Positions 8,908-18,282 are shown, numbered from the stretch's first letter. The stretch is DNA of 64,000 nucleotides from Phytohabitans suffuscus (GCF_011764565.1 NZ_AP022871.1:2170001-2234000), one strand, 5' to 3'. Numbers and translations: made by a program. Notes: generated from the letters alone by a model not told the origin.

Positions 8908-11676
8908 TCACTCAGGCCCCGCTCCGGACACCGCCGAGAGATCGGCGACCGCCACCAGCTGCGCGCGCCCCCGGACCTTCAGCTTCCGGTAGATGTGCGT
9001 CAGGTGCTGCTCGACGGTGCTCACCGTCAGGAACAGATCGCCGGCGATCTGCGTGTTCGTCAAGCCCTTCACGGCGAGTACGGCGACCCGCTGCTCGGCG
9101 GCCGTCAGCGCACTGATCCCAGGTCTTTCCTCGGTACCGGGCGCGGGACTCGACCCGGACTCCAGGGCCGGACGCGGCCGCAACATCACGCCGCAGGACA
9201 TGGCGATCAGCTGGGCTCGCCGAATCGCACGCCCGGCGCGGACGCTGTCTCCCAACGCCTGGCAGCACTGCGCGGCCTCGGCGAGGGTCAGGGCGAGCTC
9301 GAGCCGGGCGCCGGCGGTGTGCAGCTCCTTGATCGACTCGGTCAGCAGCTGCTGCGCCTCGGCCGGCCCGGACATGCCGCCCAGCAGTCGCAGCGTCCGG
9401 CCCCGGGCCCAGTGACCTCCGGTCGCGACCAGCGACAGCTGCTCCTCCGCCAGCAGCCGGGCCGCCGGCGTCTCCCCCAGCGCGGCAAGCACCTCGGCCA
9501 GGTGCAGCCGCCACGGCAACAGGTTCGGCGCCTCCACACCGTGCCGGGCCATGAAGTTCCACGATGCCTGGAACTCGGCGCGAGCCTGCGGGAGCGTCCC
9601 CTTGGCCAGCAGCAGCTGCCCCCGGACCTGGCCGTACATCATGCCGTAGGTCGTCTCGTGCATGGCGCGTGGAACCGGACGCGTGAGGATCTCCGCGGCC
9701 CGCTCAGCGTTGCCTCGCGCCAGTTCGACCCGGACGAGCGTGCTCAGCGGAAGACCCACAGTCGTTCCCCAGCCGCTGGCACCCACCTGGGCGAGGGATG
9801 CGCCGGCGTACGTCGCGGCGGCCGCGACATCGCCGCTGCGGCAGGCGATGTCGCCCAGCAGGGCGGCGAGCCGTGCTCGCCAGAGCCGGTCACCGCTGTC
9901 CCGTGCCTGCTCAATCAGCGTTTCGCACCACTGCCATGCGCTTTGCAGCTGGTCGGCGGCGACCAGCCCGACCAGTACGGTGAACACGAAATCGTGGTTC
10001 ATGCTGCTCGGCCGGCAGGCCTCGAGGAGCCGGAGTGCTTCGGGCACCAGATCGTGCGGCTGGCCGTCGCCGAGCATCGCCTCGAAGACGCACGCAACGT
10101 CGGAGGACCACGTCACCGTGGCTTCGCCCGGCAGGCTGGGGTCCCTTCGCAGCCGCCCGGCCTCCGGAACCCGCCGCACCACTCCGGGGTACCAGAAGCT
10201 CAGCCACAGCACGAAGGTCCGCCACTCGGTCGCGGTTGCCACGTCCTCCGGCGAGATCGCCTCCAGGGTGCGCCGCAGCAGGTCGGCCGCGTCGTCCATC
10301 CTGCCGAACCAGAGCAGATAGCGAAGCGTCGACTCGGTGTCGCGGTGACCGAGTTGGCGCTCACGGTGCAGGTGGACGATCTCGGGCAGGTAGCGGCGAA
10401 CGGCCGCGGGGTCGGTCCGCCAGGCGAGCGCGGCGAGGGCCAGGGTCAGAGATGCCTGCTCCGCGCCGTCGCGGGAGAGCCGGCGAGCCGCCTTGATGAA
10501 CTGAGCCGCGGCCTCTGGGTCCTCCCGGGCCTGCTCCTCGGCGGCCGCCCGGAGAGTCTCGGTGGCCCACGGGAGCCTGGGCAGGTCCGCGGCGATCAGG
10601 TGCCGCGCGACGGCGAGGGCCGAGGCATGGTCCTCGTGCAGCAGCTCGGCCAGACGCTGGTGCGCCGCCAGTCGCTGCTCCACCGTCATGCTGTCGGCGA
10701 TCGCCGCCGCCACGGCCGGGTGCCGGCATCGTCCTTCGTGCAGGAGGCCGCCTTCCTCCAGGACCCGCAGGTTCCACGCGACAGCCCCGGGATCCGGATC
10801 GACCAAAGTCGCTATGCGTGTCGCGGAGGAGAGGTCTCCCATCAGTGCCGTCGCCTGCAGCACGGCGAGACTGTCCCGAGGATACCGGTCCGCCAGGGTC
10901 AGCACCGCGTCCCGAAATCTCGGGCCGGGCCGCACCTCAAGAGACTCACCGTCGCCGCCGGCCAGGTCCTGCGCGAACGCCTCCACGAGCAGCGGATTGC
11001 CACCCGTGATCCGGTGACAGGCGCGGGCGACCTGCGCGGTGACCGGCACCGCGAGCCGCCGGCGCAGCGCGTTCTCGACCTCGGTCTCCGTCAGCGGTTC
11101 GAGGAGTACGTGCTGGACCGTCGACAAGCGCCCGACCCGCGTGAGGAACCGGCGGCAGCTCGGCTGCGGGCACTGGCAGTTGGTGGCGACCAGGACGACC
11201 CGGGCCGAGCGCACCCGGCGGGCGACCACTACCAGGCACTGCAGCGACGCACCGTCCAGATACTGCACGTCGTCGACCGCGATCACCACGGGCCGGTCAC
11301 CGGCCAGCGCCACGAGTGCGGCCCCGAGCGCATAGGCGGTGTCGAGGCTGGCGTCCGGCGTCCTCTGCTCCGCTTCGTCCGGCGTGCCGAGCCTCGGCAT
11401 CCAGATGTCGGCCTGCCGGCGGATCGCGTCGGGCGCGTGCTGAAGCAGCTGGTGCATGACGCCGAACGCCAGATTCTCCTCTTCCGCGGACACGGTCGCG
11501 TCCAGGACGAGGGCACCACGGGCGGCCGCGCGGTCGCAGAAGGCGTGCAGCAGCATAGTCTTTCCCATCGCTATGCCGCCGCCGATGACCGCTACTCCGC
11601 CACGGCCCTCGAAAGCGTTCTGCAATGTACGGTCAAGGAGGATAACAGGGTCGTCGATGCGTAAAGAGCCATCCAT
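8908..11676 (-). CDS. LAL-type (large ATP-binding LuxR family) transcriptional regulator
   Basis: The 922-aa protein begins with a P-loop ATPase (GGGIAMGKT at residues 32-40, Walker B-like VVIAVDD near 130), has a long helical, TPR-like middle, and ends in a LuxR-type helix-turn-helix (LTAAEQRVAVLAVKGLTNTQ onward, about residues 850-915). LAL proteins are pathway-specific activators in many macrolide clusters, which fits the position at the 3' end of the PKS genes and opposite to them. The ATG at 11676 is preceded by GAGG with 6-8 nt spacing. Codon 5 is TTA (11662-11664), a rare leucine codon in this high-GC DNA and the hallmark of bldA-dependent regulators in streptomycetes. Its stop lies only 10 bp from the stop of the convergent acyl-CoA dehydrogenase gene. 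Confidence 0.93.
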   Translation of the reverse strand: MDGSLRIDDPVILLDRTLQNAFEGRGGVAVIGGGIAMGKTMLLHAFCDRAAARGALVLDATVSAEEENLAFGVMHQLLQHAPDAIRRQADIWMPRLGTPDEAEQRTPDASLDTAYALGAALVALAGDRPVVIAVDDVQYLDGASLQCLVVVARRVRSARVVLVATNCQCPQPSCRRFLTRVGRLSTVQHVLLEPLTETEVENALRRRLAVPVTAQVARACHRITGGNPLLVEAFAQDLAGGDGESLEVRPGPRFRDAVLTLADRYPRDSLAVLQATALMGDLSSATRIATLVDPDPGAVAWNLRVLEEGGLLHEGRCRHPAVAAAIADSMTVEQRLAAHQRLAELLHEDHASALAVARHLIAADLPRLPWATETLRAAAEEQAREDPEAAAQFIKAARRLSRDGAEQASLTLALAALAWRTDPAAVRRYLPEIVHLHRERQLGHRDTESTLRYLLWFGRMDDAADLLRRTLEAISPEDVATATEWRTFVLWLSFWYPGVVRRVPEAGRLRRDPSLPGEATVTWSSDVACVFEAMLGDGQPHDLVPEALRLLEACRPSSMNHDFVFTVLVGLVAADQLQSAWQWCETLIEQARDSGDRLWRARLAALLGDIACRSGDVAAAATYAGASLAQVGASGWGTTVGLPLSTLVRVELARGNAERAAEILTRPVPRAMHETTYGMMYGQVRGQLLLAKGTLPQARAEFQASWNFMARHGVEAPNLLPWRLHLAEVLAALGETPAARLLAEEQLSLVATGGHWARGRTLRLLGGMSGPAEAQQLLTESIKELHTAGARLELALTLAEAAQCCQALGDSVRAGRAIRRAQLIAMSCGVMLRPRPALESGSSPAPGTEERPGISALTAAEQRVAVLAVKGLTNTQIAGDLFLTVSTVEQHLTHIYRKLKVRGRAQLVAVADLSAVSGAGPE

Positions 11677-11834
11677 AGGAACCTCACGCAGAACACGATG
11701 GCGGCCCCGGGCTCGTCCGACGTTTCCCCTCCGTCGACCCAGGCCTGGTCCAGCGACTGCGGCACGACACCGCAGGGTCAGGCAGGGCGAGCCTGGAACA
11801 TTGGGGTTTCTTGGCCCGCCCGCACCGCCCAGCC

Positions 11835-12008
11835 TTAAGCGGCTGGTGCTTCTTGTGGGGTCCCGCCGTGGATTGGCGCTTCGACCATCCCGGGTTCGTG
11901 TAAACGGTGCCGGTCAACCACTAACCAGCTAAACCGGGTCGGCTCGGGTCGCCCCCGCCATTGGGCCCTCTTCCGCAGCCGTCTCCCCGGAATGTCATCC
12001 TCTGCCAT
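11835..12008 (-). CDS. Possible small protein (57 aa), unrecognised
   Basis: A 57-codon frame starts at ATG 12008 behind a strong GGGGGAGG ribosome site five to six bases upstream and ends at TAA 11835. The product (MAEDDIPGRRLRKRAQWRGR at the start) is basic, has no membrane segment and is not a family I recognise. It contains two TTA codons, like the regulator gene 160 bp downstream on the same strand. The ribosome site is the main support. Codon composition is not strongly gene-like, so this could also be a chance frame in the regulator's leader. Confidence 0.35.
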   Translation of the reverse strand: MAEDDIPGRRLRKRAQWRGRPEPTRFSWLVVDRHRLHEPGMVEAPIHGGTPQEAPAA

Positions 12009-12508
12009 GTGAACCTCCCCCGCAGGATTCTTCACCGCAGCCGAGCAGCGCCCGACGCTAGTTGATGACGGAGAGAATACAAGGAGGTACGGCCACGGGC
12101 GAGCGAGATCCTCCCTTGGATCCGGTCGATCGACGAATCGCGTCTATCGCCGCACCGGCCACGACCCCAAAAGGGCTGGCCACATCGCATCAGCGCGAAC
12201 GCCACCACGGCGCCAGATTTCACGAAGAGCGACAAAGAACCATTAGCACAAAGGGATCCAAGATCCAGATTACCCATCGGTAAAGTAGGTTAAAGGTTTA
12301 TCAAAATGATTCGGCACCACAAATTGTGTGGTCACCTTACCGCGCCGGAACAGCCCACTAGATGCCGCCGGCCCAGCACATTGTCCACGCCACTCCGTTG
12401 TGGCGATAATGCTCGTTGCCCACCTTTCTTTCTTGCCTCGTCACGCCATAGACGACTCCCCGGTCGTTCGTTCCCTATTTACGCATCGCGTTTACGCATT
12501 GCCGGTCG
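12009..12508. other. Gene-free interval, AT-richer, upstream of the LAL unit
   Basis: Between the end of the MMPL gene and the candidate small frame there is about 500 bp without a convincing gene. The part from about 12230 to 12340 is clearly richer in A and T than its surroundings, as expected for a promoter region of the leftward LAL unit. It includes one inverted repeat (12316-12332). Short frames on both strands here lack ribosome sites. Confidence 0.6.
12316..12332. promoter_or_regulatory. 17-bp inverted repeat, possible regulator site
   Basis: ACCACA and TGTGGT form perfect 6-bp arms around a 5-bp AT-rich centre, inside the AT-rich interval. It is about 640 bp upstream of the LAL start and 177 bp beyond the MMPL stop. 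It could be an operator; no copy was noticed elsewhere in the window. Confidence 0.35.
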
Positions 12509-14743
12509 TCAGCTGTGCCACGACCGCTCGACACCACGATCCGCCGTGGCGCCTTCCGCGAGCGCGACGCCTTGCGCCGGCATGGCCTCCCGCCGCCGGA
12601 GCCCCTCCCCTTCGATGTCGATACGCGGCAGGACCCGCCCGAGCCAGCTCGGTACCCACCAGGCGGCGCGGCCGAAGAGGGCCATCACCGCCGGCACGAT
12701 CGTCATCCGTACGACCAGGGCGTCGAAGAACACCGCGACCGCGAGGGCGAAGCCGAAGGACTTGGTCAACTGGGCGTCGGCCAGGATGAACCCGCTGAAC
12801 ACCCCGATCATGATGACGGCGGCCGCGATGATCACGCGGGCACTGCGCCCGCACCCCTGGACGACCGCCTCCACGGCGCCCGAGCCATGGGTGAACTCCT
12901 CCCGCATCCGGCTCACCAGAAAGACCTCGTAGTCCATGGCCAGCCCGAATACGAGGCCGATCACCATGATCGGGATGAGGTTCATGATCAGACCCGTGGC
13001 CTCCAGGCCCAACTGGTCGGTGAGCCAGCCCCATTGGAAGACGGCCACCAGTGCCCCGAACGTGGCCGCAAGGCTGAGCAGGAAGCCCAGGACGGCCTTC
13101 AGCGGCACCAGGAGCGATCTGAACACCACCATCAGCAGCAGGAAGGCCAGCCCGACGACGATTGCCAGGTACGGCACGATCGTCTCGGAGGTGCGCTTCG
13201 TGATGTCTATGTCGATGGCCGTTTGCCCCGTCACGGACACGTCGGCCCGCGTCTGTGGCCGAAGCTGCGCCGCGCTCCGGCGGATGTCGTCCACCAGGTC
13301 CTCGGTCGCCGCACTGGCCGGCGCACTCGCGGAGACGACGGACATGAGAGCCGTGTTGCCCCGCGCCTGGTCGTAGACCGGAGGGCTGACCGATGCCACA
13401 TTCGGCAGCCGGGTGATCGCGGCACTGATCAGTTGCGCCGCAGACTCCGCGGAGCCGGCCTCGCCGGTGTCGACGACGACCGTGAGCGGACCGTTGAAGC
13501 CCGGCCCGAAGCCCTCGGTGAGCAGGTCGTAAGCCTTGCGCTGCGTGGTGTCCGCGGGCGCCGAGCCATCGTCGGGCAGCCCGAGCCGGATGTCCAGCGC
13601 CGGGATCGCCAGCACTGCGAGCGCGACGACACAGACACCCGCGAACAGCCAGGGAAACCGCGTCACCAGCAGGCCCCAGCGCCGACCGGCACTCGGCCTA
13701 CCCTCCGGCACCGCCCCTGCCGCCACGCGGCCGGCACGGCCGAGGACGCGGCGGCCCACGAAGCCGAGCAGCGCGGGCAGCAGGGTGAGGGCGATCAATA
13801 CCGCCACCGCCACCGTGAAGGCCGCGGCGAGACCGATCTGCGTGAGGATAGGAATGTTCACCACGGCGAGGCCGGCCAGCGCGATGATCACAGTGAGACC
13901 GGCGAACACCACCGCCGAGCCCGCCGTCCCGACGGCGCGCCCGGCCGCCTCGTCCCGCTCCCCGCCGGCGCGCAGCTCCTCGCGATAGCGAAAACCGATG
14001 AACAGCGCATAGTCGATGGAGACCGCGAGCCCGAGCATCAGCGCCAGGCCCGGTGTGTCGGAGTTGAGATCGACGAACCGGCTCGCCATGGTAATCACCA
14101 GCAGACTCACCGCGACGCCCACTACCGCGGTGATCAGCGGTAGGCCCGCCGCCAGCAACGATCCGAAGGTAATGGTCAGCACGATGGCCGCGACCAGCAC
14201 GCCGATCAGCTCACCGGCGCCCTGCTCCGGCGGCGCCTGGGCGGCATCGCCACCCACCTCCACGGTCAGCCCCGCGTCGCGGCCCAGCTGAGCGACGGCC
14301 AGCAGCGCTTCCCGGTCGGCGTCAGTCAGATCGTTGCGTGGGACCTTGTAGACCACCTGGGCCAGCGCCACCCGGCCGTCCGGCGACACCGCCTCGGCCT
14401 CGAACGGGCCCGCCACCTCAGCGACTTGCGGCGCGGTCCGCAGACCTGAGACGACCCGCTCCACCTCGGCCCGACCGGCGGGGTCGGTAATGCGCTGGCC
14501 CGCGGGTGCGGCGAACACGACGCGCGCCACCGCGCCGTCCGCCCCGGCTTCCGGGAAGCGCTGCTGGAGCAGGTCGACGGCCCGCTGCGACTCGGTACCA
14601 GGGATGGAGAACGCCTCGATCGTCGGGCGGGACAGCGTGGCCGCGCCCACCCCGGCCAGGGCGAGAAGGACCAGCCACAGCAGCGTGACCCGCCAGCGTC
14701 GTCTGTACGACCAGCGTCCCAGTCGGTACAACGCCGTCGCCAT
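12509..14743 (-). CDS. MMPL/RND family membrane exporter
   Basis: The protein is 744 aa with the two-fold repeat of MMPL transporters: each half has one N-terminal membrane helix, a large extracellular domain and a bundle of five helices. The conserved SIDYALF and AMDYEVF sequences, which carry the proton-relay Asp-Tyr pair, are present in the two halves. ATG 14743 is preferred because AGAGG stands eight bases upstream; an in-frame GTG at 14752 touches the ribosome site. Members export lipids, polyketides and drugs with proton motive force. Divergent transcription from a TetR gene, with an operator between, suggests a substrate-induced efflux unit, possibly self-resistance or export for the neighbouring polyketide. 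Confidence 0.93.
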   Translation of the reverse strand: MATALYRLGRWSYRRRWRVTLLWLVLLALAGVGAATLSRPTIEAFSIPGTESQRAVDLLQQRFPEAGADGAVARVVFAAPAGQRITDPAGRAEVERVVSGLRTAPQVAEVAGPFEAEAVSPDGRVALAQVVYKVPRNDLTDADREALLAVAQLGRDAGLTVEVGGDAAQAPPEQGAGELIGVLVAAIVLTITFGSLLAAGLPLITAVVGVAVSLLVITMASRFVDLNSDTPGLALMLGLAVSIDYALFIGFRYREELRAGGERDEAAGRAVGTAGSAVVFAGLTVIIALAGLAVVNIPILTQIGLAAAFTVAVAVLIALTLLPALLGFVGRRVLGRAGRVAAGAVPEGRPSAGRRWGLLVTRFPWLFAGVCVVALAVLAIPALDIRLGLPDDGSAPADTTQRKAYDLLTEGFGPGFNGPLTVVVDTGEAGSAESAAQLISAAITRLPNVASVSPPVYDQARGNTALMSVVSASAPASAATEDLVDDIRRSAAQLRPQTRADVSVTGQTAIDIDITKRTSETIVPYLAIVVGLAFLLLMVVFRSLLVPLKAVLGFLLSLAATFGALVAVFQWGWLTDQLGLEATGLIMNLIPIMVIGLVFGLAMDYEVFLVSRMREEFTHGSGAVEAVVQGCGRSARVIIAAAVIMIGVFSGFILADAQLTKSFGFALAVAVFFDALVVRMTIVPAVMALFGRAAWWVPSWLGRVLPRIDIEGEGLRRREAMPAQGVALAEGATADRGVERSWHS

Positions 14744-14769
14744 GAAACTCACCTCTGAAATGGTGGTGG

Positions 14770-14787
14770 ACTCTCATTAGAGAGAGT
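14770..14787. promoter_or_regulatory. Operator for the TetR regulator between MMPL and TetR genes
   Basis: ACTCTC and GAGAGT are perfect 6-bp arms separated by ATTAGA. The site is 27 bp upstream of the MMPL ATG and about 130 bp before the TetR start, where a repressor would block the exporter promoter and possibly its own. Arm and spacer size fit TetR-family operators. Confidence 0.65.
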
Positions 14788-14915
14788 AGTGGCGACATCG
14801 TGAGTTGGGAAGCGTTCCTCACGTCACGGAGGTGTAATTTCGGGGGCAGCCTGATGACCAGGCTCGGCGACCGCCTGACGGCGTCAGGGCCGCGCCGATC
14901 CCATGGAGGTCCGGA

Positions 14916-15536
14916 ATGACAGTGGCACCGTCCAACTCCTCGGAGGTGCCGTCGTCCCCTGCCCGAGGTTCCAGCCTGCGCGAGCGCAAGAAGGCGAAGA
15001 CACGCGCCAACATCCAGCAGCACGCCTTGCGGCTGTTCCGGGCGCAGGGTTACGACGCCACCACGATCGAGCAGATCGCCGAGGCGGCCGAGGTGTCACC
15101 CAGCACGGTGTTCCGGTACTTCGCCACCAAGGAGGACCTGGTCGTCGCCGACGATACCGACCTGATGTTCGTGGCGGCGCTGCGTACGCAGGACCCGGCC
15201 CTGAGCCCTGTGCGGGCCCTGCGTCAGGCGATCCGGGTCACCATCGGCGCCGTCCCTTCGGCCGAGTTCCGGGCCCGTCGGGACCGCGACTTCCTCATCG
15301 TGACGGTGCCCGAACTGTGGGCGGCGAGCCTGGGCAACGTCACTTCCTCCCTGCAGATCCTCACCACGCTGTTCGCCGAGCGGATGGGCCTGTCCCCGGA
15401 GCATCACTCGGTGCGCGCACTGAGCGGAGCGGTCTTCGGAATCATGTTCGACACGATGCTCCAGTGGTCCAAGGATCCCGACCTCGACCTGGCCGGTGAG
15501 CTGGACAGCCTGCTGGCCCATCTGGACCAGGACTGA
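14916..15536 (+). CDS. TetR family transcriptional regulator
   Basis: This 206-aa protein has a typical N-terminal TetR DNA-binding domain after a flexible 20-residue lead: RANIQQHALRLFRAQGYDAT, then the recognition helix VSPSTVFRYFATKEDL (about residues 60-76). The C-terminal helical domain is of the ligand-binding kind with no specific family signature that I can name. ATG 14916 has GGAGG six bases upstream. It is divergent from the MMPL exporter and probably represses it through the 14770-14787 palindrome. The inducing ligand is unknown, but the pathway product or an intermediate is an obvious candidate. Confidence 0.92.
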   Translation: MTVAPSNSSEVPSSPARGSSLRERKKAKTRANIQQHALRLFRAQGYDATTIEQIAEAAEVSPSTVFRYFATKEDLVVADDTDLMFVAALRTQDPALSPVRALRQAIRVTIGAVPSAEFRARRDRDFLIVTVPELWAASLGNVTSSLQILTTLFAERMGLSPEHHSVRALSGAVFGIMFDTMLQWSKDPDLDLAGELDSLLAHLDQD

Positions 15537-15608
15537 CCCGCTCCGCCCCCGTCACCGCCGGCGGTGCTCTGGCGGGTGCGACGTAGGTGCCGGCATTCGA
15601 CGAGAACG

Positions 15609-16901
15609 TCACGAAGCGGAAACCGCCTCGGCAGCTGCCGGCCGAGCGCCCACGCCGGGCTCCTCCGGCGGCAACGGACGGGCGCGCAGCAGCGGCCCGG
15701 CCACCGCTGTCGTAACGAGCGCCATGATGACCATCATGGTGAACATCGGCCCGTCGAGAACGGCGAGGCTCACTCCCACGCTGAGCACGATCAGCTCGGT
15801 GAGCCCACGCGTGTTCATCAGGATGCCCAGTGCGCGTGCCTCGGGCCATGGCATGCCGCACAACCGTGCCGATCCCGTCGCGCCGATCAGCTTGCCCGCG
15901 CAGGCCACGACCAGGACCGCCACCAGCTCCAGCCATTGCCACCCGGTGAGCGCGCCCAGATCGACGCCGAGACCGGTGACCACGAAGAACAGCGGAAGCA
16001 GCAGCACACCGGCGTGACGCAGCGGAGTCACCACTCGTTCCCGGAGCGCCGCGGCCGGCTCGCGGGGCATGACCAGACCGAAGGCGAGCGCGCCGAAAAT
16101 CGCGTGGATGCCGATCAGCGTCGTGGCCACGGCCGAAGCGAACACCCCGGCCGCGATGCCCACCGCCAGGTATGGGGCGGACGCGCCGCGCAGCATCCGG
16201 GGGACCACGGCGCGCAGCAGCGGGCGAACCACCAGCGCCAGCAACGCGACGTACGCCGCCGCGAGGGCGACGGTCGCGACGAACTCGCCCATGCCGTCCG
16301 ACGTCACGATCGCCACGACCAGCGCGAGCAGGCACCAGGCCAGGACATCGTCGACCGCGGCGCTCGCGAGCGCCAGGGCGCCGACCCCGGTACGCAGCAT
16401 CCCCGTGTCGACGAGGATGCGGGCCAGCACCGGCAAGGCGGTGATCGACATCGCCACGCCGAGGAAGAGACAGAACGCGGTCCGGTCGACGGGCCGGCCG
16501 TCCACCACGGAGTGGTTCGGATAGAGCAGACGCGCCAGCAGGACGCCGAGACCGAAGGCGAGGACGACGGAGGACACCGACACCACCGCCGCGGTGCCGC
16601 GCCGGGGCGCGGCCACGTGTCCCCCGAACTCCCAGCCGACCACGAACATGAAGAGCAGCAACCCGACCTGCGAGATCACGGACAGGTAGGCACGAGCGTC
16701 GGCCGGGAACAGCTGTGCCGGGAGGTCGCCCGGAAGCAGGCCCAGCAGGCTCGGACCGAGCATGATGCCGGCCGCGATCTCGCCGATGACCGGAGGCTGG
16801 CCGAGCCGTTGCGCCAGTCGCCCCAGCAGGGCGCCCACGACCAGCACCACCGCTATGCCGAGCAGCACCGCCGTCAGCAGCTTCTCCGACTGGCTCAGCA
16901 C
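15609..16901 (-). CDS. CPA2-type Na+/H+ (cation/proton) antiporter
   Basis: The 430-aa protein consists almost entirely of hydrophobic helices, about twelve, with features of the Kef/CPA2 exchanger family: LGQPPVIGEIAAGIMLGPSL near the N-terminus and a central segment around ASAAVDDVLAWCLLALV that carries the paired acidic residues of the ion site. There is no C-terminal TrkA domain. The start is GTG 16901, with GGAGG seven bases upstream. Homologous antiporters are often found in polyketide and polyether clusters, where they may help with ionic balance or resistance. It is convergent with the TetR gene and 34 bp downstream of the halogenase gene on the same strand, so the two may be co-transcribed. 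Confidence 0.9.
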   Translation of the reverse strand: MLSQSEKLLTAVLLGIAVVLVVGALLGRLAQRLGQPPVIGEIAAGIMLGPSLLGLLPGDLPAQLFPADARAYLSVISQVGLLLFMFVVGWEFGGHVAAPRRGTAAVVSVSSVVLAFGLGVLLARLLYPNHSVVDGRPVDRTAFCLFLGVAMSITALPVLARILVDTGMLRTGVGALALASAAVDDVLAWCLLALVVAIVTSDGMGEFVATVALAAAYVALLALVVRPLLRAVVPRMLRGASAPYLAVGIAAGVFASAVATTLIGIHAIFGALAFGLVMPREPAAALRERVVTPLRHAGVLLLPLFFVVTGLGVDLGALTGWQWLELVAVLVVACAGKLIGATGSARLCGMPWPEARALGILMNTRGLTELIVLSVGVSLAVLDGPMFTMMVIMALVTTAVAGPLLRARPLPPEEPGVGARPAAAEAVSAS

Positions 16902-16935
16902 GCTTCCACCTCCGTACGGATGGGTCCGAAGGCTT

Positions 16936-18282
16936 TTAGAACGCCGGCGCGATGCTCGGCGCGCGCAGCGAGCCGAGGTACCTGTGCCACAGGTGGTCGG
17001 GGTCGTTCTCCACATCCCGCAGGACTGCGCGCATCTTGGTGAGCGCCTCGGGCTCCTCCGCGTCGTACACGTCACCCTGCAGCATCCGCAGCACGTCGAG
17101 CCGGTAGCGGGGATCCTGCACGAAAGCCGTATAGAGAATGTTGAGGCGGTAGTAGATGGAGATGAACTCGTACCAGTAACGCACCGCACGCCGCAGGGTC
17201 GACTCGAAGCGATGGAACGACGCCCTTTCGAACGAACCCTTCTCCGCGGCCTCGATGATGTCCGCGCAGAGCAGGCGCGCGCTGTTGAGCGCGACGCTCA
17301 CGCCGCTGGAGAAGATCGGGTCGACGAACCGCGCCGCGTCGCCGATCAGAGCCCAGCCGTCACCGACGATCTCCCGCATGCCGTAGCTGTAGTCGCCCTC
17401 CACCTTGAAGTCCCGGATACGGTCGGCCTCCCGCAGCGCCTTCAGCATTTCGGGCCGGCTGCCCACGGACTCCCAGAAGAACGCCTCTCGATCCTGTCCC
17501 GCCGCCTGGACGCGCTGCTTCTGCGTCACCACGCCGATGCTGGTGACCGTATCGGTGATCGGGATCTGCCATACCCAGGTGTCGGTGATCGGGAGGAAGT
17601 GGATGAAGATGTAGTCGGACTTGTCGCCCTGCTGCGACAGCGCGCCGCGGTCGAGCCCGTCGAACCAGGTGTGGATGGCGTACTGGTTGAAGACCGGGTC
17701 GGAGATCTTGAGCTTCATCTTGCTGCCCAGGACGGTCCGGCGCCCACTCGCGTCCACCACCATGCGCACCCGCACCGTGGTGTCGCCGCTTCCGTCGCGT
17801 ACGACCAGCCGCGGTACGGGGCCCGAGAAGTCGACATCGCGGACGCGGCGGCCCTGAAACACCTCCGCACCGAGTTCCGCGGCATGGTCCAGCAGCAGCT
17901 GGTCGAAGATCCCTCGGTCGACGTGGTAGGTGTAGCCCTGCGCCACGCCCAGCTGCACCCGCTCGGCGAACTCGACCTCCGCCCACCGGAAGTCGTGGGA
18001 GAACCCCTGGAAGTTCAGCTTCGGGATGGAGTCCGGTGCGGCTGAGGTCCAAGCGGCGCCGTACTTGCGGGGGAACCCGGCCGCGTCGACCTTCGCCAGG
18101 GCGCCGATCTGGTCGAGCACCGGGGTCGTGGCCGGCACGAGCGACTCACCGACGTGTGGGCGCGGGAACCGGTCGGCCTCGAAGAGGACGACCCGCAGGC
18201 CGGCCTTGGCCAGGTAGGACGCGGCGGTCGAGCCGGCCGGCCCGCCACCGATGATGCCGATGTCGTAGTCAACATCCAGCAC
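16936..18282 (-). CDS. Flavin-dependent halogenase
   Basis: The 448-aa flavoprotein begins with the FAD-binding GGGPAGST motif (residues 12-19), followed by PRPHVGESLVP. The halogenase signature WxWxIP is present as W236-V-W238-Q-I-P241, and the FAD-binding segment GDAARFVDPIFSSGVSVALN lies near residue 310. These features separate it from ordinary flavin monooxygenases. Its size and motifs resemble enzymes that chlorinate phenolic, pyrrolic or acyl substrates, often carrier-bound, rather than free-tryptophan halogenases. Such enzymes use FADH2 from a separate reductase, and none is seen here. GTG 18282 has AAGGAG seven bases upstream. Location beside the PKS suggests a chlorinated product; that is inference. 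Confidence 0.88.
   Translation of the reverse strand: MLDVDYDIGIIGGGPAGSTAASYLAKAGLRVVLFEADRFPRPHVGESLVPATTPVLDQIGALAKVDAAGFPRKYGAAWTSAAPDSIPKLNFQGFSHDFRWAEVEFAERVQLGVAQGYTYHVDRGIFDQLLLDHAAELGAEVFQGRRVRDVDFSGPVPRLVVRDGSGDTTVRVRMVVDASGRRTVLGSKMKLKISDPVFNQYAIHTWFDGLDRGALSQQGDKSDYIFIHFLPITDTWVWQIPITDTVTSIGVVTQKQRVQAAGQDREAFFWESVGSRPEMLKALREADRIRDFKVEGDYSYGMREIVGDGWALIGDAARFVDPIFSSGVSVALNSARLLCADIIEAAEKGSFERASFHRFESTLRRAVRYWYEFISIYYRLNILYTAFVQDPRYRLDVLRMLQGDVYDAEEPEALTKMRAVLRDVENDPDHLWHRYLGSLRAPSIAPAF

Noticed and set aside
8995..11664. Very long open frame on the plus strand opposite the LAL gene
   Set aside because: It is a GC-bias shadow: low-complexity Arg/Gly-rich translation with no domain, exactly antisense to a clear regulator.
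12032..12283. Small frames on both strands in the AT-richer interval
   Set aside because: No ribosome sites and no recognisable product; the composition suggests promoter DNA.
14744..14752. GTG 14752 as the MMPL start
   Set aside because: The codon directly abuts the AGAGG ribosome site; ATG 14743 has proper spacing.
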